From JBEEMU01 sp043778315 (GTDB lineage Bacteria; Bacteroidota; Bacteroidia; Chitinophagales; Saprospiraceae): 9,098 nt of DNA. Positions 1 to 5,112 of the stretch are shown here, piece after piece (the stretch's first letter is position 1; each line of letters begins with the position of its first letter). The translations under genes were made by a program, and so were the position numbers. The stretch lies in contig JAYWGJ010000073.1 in NCBI GenBank assembly GCA_043778315.1, positions 1 to 9,098 of the forward strand, written 5' to 3'. The notes beneath the pieces are model-generated. The model ran no database searches. It was not told where the DNA came from and saw only the letters and a list, made by a program, of their open reading frames with translations.

Positions 1-669
1 GTTTACTCTTTTCATGCAGTAAAAAATCTGACTACGGCGGAGGGCGGCGCGGTCGCACTCAACTTACCAAAAGATGATTTTGATAACGAAGAAATTTATA
101 AATCCTTGTATATCAAAATATTACACGGACAAACAAAAGACGCACTCGCCAAAACGACGGGCGTAAACTCGTGGGAATACGACGTGGTCGAGGCGGGTTA
201 TAAGTGGAATATGCCCGACGTACTGGCGGCAATTGGTCTGGCAGGTATGCGGTCTTATAAGCCGCAGTTAGAGCGGCGGCGCGATATTTGCGAGATGTAT
301 GAAGACGAACTCGGCGGTTTTGCATGGGCCGAATTGCCTATTTGCAACACTGGCTCTCGTGAATCGTCGTATCATTTGTATATGCTGCGCATCAAAAAAT
401 GTACGCTCGCGCAGCGAAACGAAATTATCAGCTTGATATTTGAGCAAGGTGTATCCGTGAATGTGCATTATAAACCATTGCCGCTACTTACAGTTTATAA
501 AAATTTGGATTATAAAATAGATGATTACCCTGTCACAAAATCTAACTGGGAGCGAGAAATATCGCTGCCCGTTTATCCGCACCTCACCGACGCACAAGTG
601 CATGAAATAGTAGCTGCGGTAGCAAAAGCTGTGACACAAGTTTTGGTAAAAGTTTTAGTAAAAAAATAG
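1..669 (+). CDS. DegT/DnrJ/EryC1/StrS family PLP-dependent sugar aminotransferase, C-terminal part
   Basis: This is the 3' part of a gene cut by the left edge; the reading frame is open from base 1 and gives 222 residues before TAG at 667-669. The fragment begins with SFHAVKNLTTAEGG (residues 3-16), the family's signature around the lysine that forms the Schiff base with pyridoxal phosphate (Lys8 here). Further on come YKWNMPDVLAAIGL (about residues 64-77), then SSYHLYMLRI and the NVHYKPLP segment near the C terminus, all usual in this family. Members are about 370-390 residues long, so roughly 170 N-terminal residues are missing. These enzymes transfer an amino group, usually from glutamate, to a nucleotide-linked keto-sugar in the cytoplasm, for O-antigen, capsule or glycan synthesis. 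The exact sugar cannot be told from this part. The TTG at 106 is internal and not the start. A strong hairpin follows the stop, so this is probably the last gene of its unit. Confidence 0.93.
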   Translation, partial: VYSFHAVKNLTTAEGGAVALNLPKDDFDNEEIYKSLYIKILHGQTKDALAKTTGVNSWEYDVVEAGYKWNMPDVLAAIGLAGMRSYKPQLERRRDICEMYEDELGGFAWAELPICNTGSRESSYHLYMLRIKKCTLAQRNEIISLIFEQGVSVNVHYKPLPLLTVYKNLDYKIDDYPVTKSNWEREISLPVYPHLTDAQVHEIVAAVAKAVTQVLVKVLVKK

Positions 670-679
670 TTGTTTACGA

Positions 680-742
680 GTTGTAGCAATAAAAAAACGC
701 CATCGAACTTCCGTTCGGTGGCGTTTTTTTTATTGCTACAAC
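680..742. terminator. Bidirectional intrinsic terminator between convergent genes
   Basis: A long inverted repeat has arms at 680-708 and 713-742 around a TTCC loop. The core pairs CGCCATCGAAC with GTTCGGTGGCG (one G-T pair), flanked by a run of 7 A on the left and 8 T on the right (one bulged base). The outer 11 bases GTTGTAGCAAT and ATTGCTACAAC are perfectly complementary. The A-run/T-run symmetry gives a U-tract on either strand, so it can end both the aminotransferase transcript (stop 10 bases before) and the minus-strand gene whose stop lies 12 bases beyond. Confidence 0.93.
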
Positions 743-754
743 ATACTTTCAGTT

Positions 755-1201
755 CTAAGCAACAGGCATCAACCGTACATTGTAAAACTTAAACCCCCTA
801 TCGTTATCCTCTAAAATATGAAAAATAAGCGTTTTCATGGGGTCGATACGCGGAAAAAAGACTTTAAACCGCAAAAACTCCCCTTCTTTTTTGAAGCCGT
901 GATTACCTGGTTGCATTGGTATATTTTCGGTTTTAATGACGTAATATTTTGCTTGAGTTTTAATGTCATAAATGTGCATATCTTGCACGATATAAATAAA
1001 ACTTTCGGCAGTTTCGTTGTCTTTTGGTGAATAAGTGTAAAACATATCGCAAATAGTATATTGCTTAGTTACAGTTATTTTCTTGATAACTAAACCTTTA
1101 TCCGTCCGACGCGCATCATAAGTGAGCATCGGAAAAGTTTGTGCGAAAGCCGTGTTAGCATAAGCAAGACATAGATAAATAAACAAATATAAATATTTCA
1201 T
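755..1201 (-). CDS. Small exported protein of unknown function
   Basis: This 148-residue protein belongs to no family I recognise. The first 20 residues form a clear Sec signal peptide: a lysine at position 2, a hydrophobic core (LYLFIYLCLAY) and an AFA cleavage site before Gln21. Cys11 lies inside the hydrophobic core and not at a lipobox, so a lipoprotein is unlikely. The mature part of about 128 residues alternates short polar and hydrophobic stretches, such as TYDARRTDKGLVIKKITVTK, FIYIVQDMHIYDI and FYNVRLMPVA, which suggests a small beta-rich periplasmic or surface domain. It has one cysteine (Cys51) after cleavage. The gene lies 202 bases downstream of ppa on the same strand and ends against the shared terminator at 680-742. 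The ATG start is supported by the signal peptide that follows it directly. Being a real gene is likely; the function is open. Confidence 0.8.
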   Translation of the reverse strand: MKYLYLFIYLCLAYANTAFAQTFPMLTYDARRTDKGLVIKKITVTKQYTICDMFYTYSPKDNETAESFIYIVQDMHIYDIKTQAKYYVIKTENIPMQPGNHGFKKEGEFLRFKVFFPRIDPMKTLIFHILEDNDRGFKFYNVRLMPVA

Positions 1202-1371
1202 TATATAAAAATAGCTTTATGACAATATTTTACGGGATACAAGTAGATGTCGCTAAATAAACAAGGTTATCTGTAAGTGGTGTTTTTATATAAATACTTG
1301 CGTAGCAAAGGCTTTGTACAAAAAAAAGCGTCGATATATCCGTGCTTATATGCTGCTAGGTGCTTAATTTG

Positions 1372-1379
1372 CAAAAGTA
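1372..1379 (-). promoter_or_regulatory. Possible Bacteroidetes -7 promoter element for the 755-1201 gene
   Basis: Read on the minus strand this is TACTTTTG, an exact match to the Bacteroidetes -7 consensus TAnnTTTG. It lies in the 202-base spacer (1202-1403) between ppa and the small exported protein gene. No TTG is seen at the usual -33 spacing. If used, it would leave a leader of about 165 bases. The rest of the spacer is AT-rich, and I see no RNA gene or convincing hairpin in it apart from a weak CAAAG-G-CTTTG palindrome near 1305-1316. Confidence 0.3.
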
Positions 1380-1403
1380 AATAAAAAATTGATTTTAGTT
1401 GCC

Positions 1404-1949
1404 TTATTTTTTATTATTAACAAAACAATCCTGATAATATTGTAGGTCGTGTCTGATAATTTCTACTGCGGCAGCTTTGTCCAAAAAATCTTGGACAATT
1501 ATTTTTCGGTTTTCCAACTGTTTATACACCTCGAAAAAGTTGCGCAACTCGGCGATGAAATGCTCGGGCAAATCAGCGATACCTTTATAGTGACAAACCG
1601 TAATATCTTTGGCGGCAACTGCAATGATTTTGTCATCTACCTCATCTTTATCCCTCATGCGCATCACGCCTATCGGTATCGCCTCGACTAAACAAAGCGG
1701 CACTAAGGGCGAATGTGTGATGACCAAAATATCGAGCGGATCGCCGTCGCCGCCGTAAGTTTGCGGTATAAAACCGTAATTACAAGGATACTGCATGGAC
1801 GAAAACAGCATTCTGTCCATTTTTATCAAGCCGCTCGGCTTGTCTATCTCGTACTTTATACGGCTACCTTCAGGTATCTCGACGATAGCGTTCACTATTT
1901 GCGGCGCGTTTTCGCCTGGACTAACTTCATGCCAAGGGTGTAAAATCAT
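1404..1949 (-). CDS. ppa: Inorganic pyrophosphatase, soluble family I
   Basis: This 181-residue cytoplasmic enzyme hydrolyses pyrophosphate to two phosphates and so pulls biosynthetic reactions such as nucleic acid and protein synthesis forward. The family signature DGDPLDI is at residues 68-74, with metal-binding Asp68, Asp70 and Asp73. Residues matching the Escherichia coli active site are present: Glu24, Lys32, Glu34, Arg46 (in MDRML), Tyr58 (in CNYGF), Asp100, Asp105, Lys107 (in DKDEVDDK) and Tyr142-Lys143 (in EVYKQLE). The length equals that of typical bacterial hexameric enzymes (about 175 residues), so the gene is complete. The ATG at 1947-1949 is preceded by an A-rich stretch without a Shine-Dalgarno sequence, common in this phylum. 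It is transcribed divergently from the patatin-like gene, with its own promoter-like motif close upstream. Confidence 0.97.
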   Translation of the reverse strand: MILHPWHEVSPGENAPQIVNAIVEIPEGSRIKYEIDKPSGLIKMDRMLFSSMQYPCNYGFIPQTYGGDGDPLDILVITHSPLVPLCLVEAIPIGVMRMRDKDEVDDKIIAVAAKDITVCHYKGIADLPEHFIAELRNFFEVYKQLENRKIIVQDFLDKAAAVEIIRHDLQYYQDCFVNNKK

Positions 1950-1972
1950 TTTTGTAATGTTTATTTTACTAT

Positions 1973-1999
1973 CAAATTTATTTCATAAAGGTAATTCAA
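1973..1999 (-). promoter_or_regulatory. Probable ppa promoter (Bacteroidetes -33/-7 type)
   Basis: On the minus strand the sequence reads TTG (1997-1999), 16 bases, then TAAATTTG (1973-1980), an exact match to the -7 consensus TAnnTTTG. The known spacing range is about 17-23 bases, so this spacing is one base short. Transcription would start near 1967, about 18 bases before the ppa ATG. Confidence 0.5.
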
Positions 2000-2028
2000 T
2001 TTTATTAAAAAATAAGTTTTCAAATCAC

Positions 2029-2036
2029 TATATTTG
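2029..2036 (+). promoter_or_regulatory. Probable -7 promoter element of the patatin-like gene
   Basis: TATATTTG matches the Bacteroidetes -7 consensus TAnnTTTG exactly. It would place the transcription start near 2042, about 30 bases before the ATG at 2073. No good TTG is visible at the -33 spacing, so only half of the promoter is supported. It lies about 50 bases from the opposite-facing ppa motif in the same 123-base spacer. Confidence 0.45.
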
Positions 2037-2072
2037 TCAATAAATAAAAAATGATTCTGTAAAAAAATCACG

Positions 2073-4433
2073 ATGCATCAGTTTTTCAAAAACCTCTACT
2101 ACTCCTTTCCCGTGCAGCTTTTTTTGATGCACTTTCGCAACAATCCGTTCCTCCTCCTTTTTTGGGCGTTACTTTTTTTGTTGGCAGGCGGCGCATTTGG
2201 CAAAAAGTACGGCGTTTGGTACTTATTTTTAGACCCCGAATATTTGGGCGAGGTCAGTTTTTGGTCGTTTTTCTTTATCGGGATTTGTTTTAGTACATTT
2301 TTAATGGCGTGGAACGTGAGTACTTATGTGATGAACAGTCATCACTTTCCATTTTTAGCATCGCTAAATCGTCCTTTCTCCAAATTTTGTTTGAATAACG
2401 CAATTATTCCTATTACATGGTCTGTTTACTATTTAACGAAAGTAGTTTGGTTTCAAACTACGACACAAGATGCGCAATTAAGTTCTATTTTGTGGTATAT
2501 TTCTGGCTTTTTGGTCGGTTTAAGTAGCGGTTTAGCCATTTCCTCCTTGTATTTTTATGCTACTAATAGAGATATTTATCATTATATAGATAATGTGAAA
2601 GAATTACGACGTATAAGAAAAGGTTTTGTCAGCTTACGCAATGATATATTGAATGAATTGCAGACAATTAACAAAAATATTACTAAAATAAATGAAACTT
2701 TGCGTCGAAAACGACCAAAAACGTCTGTTTCTATGCGCAGTGACTTCCGTCGTCGCCGAAAAGCAGACCGAAAAAATCACGACAACCCTTATGGTGAAGA
2801 ATGGGAGGTTTGGTTTTATTTGACTTCGGGTTTAGGCATCAGACGAGTTCGCAACGTGCAACACTACAACCCCGATTTACTAGTAGAAGTCTATCGACAA
2901 AATCATTCTAACGCTTTTGTCATACAAATAGTATCCGTCTTACTACTACTTTTATTAGGTTTAATGATTGATTATGAGCCATTTATGATACCTGCTATTG
3001 GTAGCGGATTACTATTGTTTTCGATGCTCGTTTCGCTTTCAGGCGCACTAGCTTACTGGCTGCGCGGGTTCTTTTTTGTCGGTTTAGTTGCTATTTTAGG
3101 CGTTATGGACTGGGTAACAGGTACACCTATCCTAACCGAACATAATATGGTGTTTGGCATAAATTACGATATAAAACCCGAGCGGCTAAGTTACGGCAGG
3201 TTAGACAGCCTTAGCTCCGTAGAAAATTACGAAACGGATTACGCCGCTACGCTCAAAATTTTGGAGCGATGGAAATCGCGACAACCTATAACCGAAGGCA
3301 AAAAACCAAAAATGGTTTTTGTCTGCACGAGCGGCGGTGGAATGATGGCGGGTGTATGGGCAATGACGATTTTAGGAAAAGCCGACAGCCTGCTACACGG
3401 TACGTTGCTACAAAAAACAACACTTATGACAGGAGCGTCTGGCGGAATGCTCGGCGCAGCATATTACCGCGAATTGTATTTGCGTAAGCAACAAAAAATC
3501 CTCCCCGAGCAGCCCTATAATAGTCGTTTTATCAATCAATTTTCGCACGACCTACTTAATCCGATACTCTTTACTTTGGCAGTAAATGACTTTTTTGTGC
3601 CATGGTTAAAAGTAAACTATCACGGGCAAAAAGTACATAAAGACAGAGGCTATATGTTTGAGCAGCAGCTCCTTAAAAATACCGACGGTATGCTCGATAA
3701 ATCGATAGCCGACTACCGCCGTCCCGAGCAAAATGCGCAAATACCGATGATGTTGCTCACGCCTGCTATCGTAAACGACGGGCGGCACATAATCATTTCC
3801 CCGCAAGGCATGACGTACATGACAAAGCCACCCGAGGCATTCCGTAGCAACTTATACGGCGATGTGGAAGGCATCGATTTTGGTCGTTTTTTTGCTAATC
3901 ATGGCGCGCAAAACCTCCGTTTCACGTCTGCTTTGCGCATGAATGCGACTTATCCGTATATTTTGCCGAATGTTCACTTGCCCTCCTCTCCTATTATTGA
4001 GGTGATGGACGCAGGCGTAATCGATAATTATGGCGTAACCACAGCAGCGCGTTTTATTGATGTTTATAAAGATTGGATAAAAGAAAATACTGACGGAGTA
4101 GTATTATTACAAGTTTTGCAATCTGAACGCCGCGACTCCTTAGAGGCGCGTCCGTTAGGGATAATCACGCGGTTTCTGAACCCAATTTCGGTGGCAACCT
4201 TGTTCTTGGAAATGCAAGAATTCCACCAAGACGATATGATGAATTATTTGGTGCGCGAACTCGGTCGCGACAAGGTCGATATTGTACAATTTGCTTACCG
4301 ACCTGGCAAAAATGCAGAAAAAGCATCGCTTTCTTTTCACCTCACCAAAGGCGAAAAAAAGGACGTGATTAATGCGTGGCAAACGCCTGAAAATCAGTTG
4401 GCTATGCGCCGATTACGCCGACTATTGCAATAA
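2073..4433 (+). CDS. Multi-pass membrane protein with C-terminal patatin-like phospholipase domain
   Basis: The protein has 786 residues. The N-terminal half is membrane-embedded: hydrophobic segments lie near residues 26-43, 62-83, 109-127, 139-163, 281-299, 304-330 and 333-348. Between the fourth and fifth are a likely coiled coil (about 174-212) and a very basic stretch rich in Arg and Lys (about 211-233). The C-terminal half carries the patatin-type Ser-Asp hydrolase signals in the right order: the glycine loop SGGGMMAG (420-427), the nucleophile elbow GASGG with Ser456, and DAGV with Asp646, a variant of the usual DG[GA]. The family hydrolyses acyl esters of lipids; the substrate here is unknown. 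The glycine loop lacks the basic residue often found just after GGG (Met424-Met425 here). An in-frame stop at 2052-2054 leaves 2073 as the first ATG. The 3' end overlaps the convergent gene by 12 bases. A membrane lipid-remodelling role is an inference. Confidence 0.9.
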   Translation: MHQFFKNLYYSFPVQLFLMHFRNNPFLLLFWALLFLLAGGAFGKKYGVWYLFLDPEYLGEVSFWSFFFIGICFSTFLMAWNVSTYVMNSHHFPFLASLNRPFSKFCLNNAIIPITWSVYYLTKVVWFQTTTQDAQLSSILWYISGFLVGLSSGLAISSLYFYATNRDIYHYIDNVKELRRIRKGFVSLRNDILNELQTINKNITKINETLRRKRPKTSVSMRSDFRRRRKADRKNHDNPYGEEWEVWFYLTSGLGIRRVRNVQHYNPDLLVEVYRQNHSNAFVIQIVSVLLLLLLGLMIDYEPFMIPAIGSGLLLFSMLVSLSGALAYWLRGFFFVGLVAILGVMDWVTGTPILTEHNMVFGINYDIKPERLSYGRLDSLSSVENYETDYAATLKILERWKSRQPITEGKKPKMVFVCTSGGGMMAGVWAMTILGKADSLLHGTLLQKTTLMTGASGGMLGAAYYRELYLRKQQKILPEQPYNSRFINQFSHDLLNPILFTLAVNDFFVPWLKVNYHGQKVHKDRGYMFEQQLLKNTDGMLDKSIADYRRPEQNAQIPMMLLTPAIVNDGRHIIISPQGMTYMTKPPEAFRSNLYGDVEGIDFGRFFANHGAQNLRFTSALRMNATYPYILPNVHLPSSPIIEVMDAGVIDNYGVTTAARFIDVYKDWIKENTDGVVLLQVLQSERRDSLEARPLGIITRFLNPISVATLFLEMQEFHQDDMMNYLVRELGRDKVDIVQFAYRPGKNAEKASLSFHLTKGEKKDVINAWQTPENQLAMRRLRRLLQ

Positions 4434-4985
4434 AATATCGCTATACAAACGTTCGCCCGAAGGCTTCAAATAAGTCTGCAAAACCTGAAAATGGCAGATT
4501 GGCTGGTGCGTAATATGATGGCTAATATAGTGGCGTAGCCATGCTGGATATTGCTGCAAAGCGGTCGCTTTATCGGTAGTCACTCGCTCCGCGATGCCTT
4601 GTATTGCACCATAGCCTCCCTTCAATTTTGCTTTGAGAAAACTACGAACAGGGTGTTCTTGTAGGTGATTTTCTATTCGGTATTCTTGCGCTGTGGGTAC
4701 AACAAAACTTTCGTACTCCGTTAAAGTACCAATTATGGTATTTCTAACCAAATTAGAGGTCGCGAAATTGGTATAATCTAAGGTATCGCCGTCAGCCACT
4801 AATTCAAAAATACGGTACCTTTGTGACACCGCTTCTGGCTTCGAAAACATCGCCCACGACATAAACGGCGCGGTTTGTACACCCGTGATTTGTACACCGA
4901 TATTCGCTAATATAATTATTACGATTATTATAAACAAGCCGCGTGAATGCGCATAAACCTGGGCTAAAAAAGTATTTCGGAACAT
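4422..4985 (-). CDS. Small single-pass membrane protein of unknown function
   Basis: The product has 187 residues and I do not recognise the family. After a short N terminus containing Arg3, His13 and Arg15 there is one strongly hydrophobic segment (about residues 17-36, with the run IIIVIIILANIG), so it is either a membrane anchor or an uncleaved signal. Next comes APFMSWAMFSKP (about 39-50) and then a soluble region of about 135 residues with no catalytic motif I can name. The C-terminal part is rich in His, Gln and Tyr. The stop codon at 4422-4424 lies inside the last codons of the convergent patatin-like gene, a 12-base tail-to-tail overlap, and no separate terminator hairpin is seen there. 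The ATG at 4983-4985 puts the hydrophobic segment at the expected distance from the N terminus. No clear TAnnTTTG motif precedes it. The membrane anchor and the absence of a competing frame make the gene credible. Confidence 0.75.
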   Translation of the reverse strand: MFRNTFLAQVYAHSRGLFIIIVIIILANIGVQITGVQTAPFMSWAMFSKPEAVSQRYRIFELVADGDTLDYTNFATSNLVRNTIIGTLTEYESFVVPTAQEYRIENHLQEHPVRSFLKAKLKGGYGAIQGIAERVTTDKATALQQYPAWLRHYISHHITHQPICHFQVLQTYLKPSGERLYSDILLQ

Positions 4986-5064
4986 AATATTTTGTTATTT
5001 CAATGCGGCTGTAAGGTACGATAAATAAATAAATTACGCATTCTAATAATAGAATAAAAACACC

Positions 5065-5072
5065 TATCTTTA
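5065..5072 (+). promoter_or_regulatory. Possible -7 promoter element for the T9SS cargo gene
   Basis: TATCTTTA differs from the Bacteroidetes -7 consensus TAnnTTTG only at the last base and sits about 40 bases before the ATG at 5113. No TTG at -33 spacing is visible. It lies in a 127-base AT-rich spacer between divergent genes that otherwise shows only short A/T repeats such as AAATAAATAAAT near 5025-5036. Confidence 0.3.
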
Positions 5073-5112
5073 CGTTCTATAAAGCAATAATATCAGCAAC
5101 GAACAAAAACCT

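Noticed and set aside
106..669. A complete 187-residue gene starting at TTG 106
   Set aside because: The same frame is open to base 1 and includes the PLP-lysine motif SFHAVKNLTT, so the TTG is internal to a truncated aminotransferase gene.
1301..1340. Possible terminator for ppa in the spacer, from the A-run near 1319-1327 and the CAAAG-G-CTTTG palindrome
   Set aside because: The palindrome is only 5 bases per arm and is on the wrong side of the A-run for a minus-strand U-tract.
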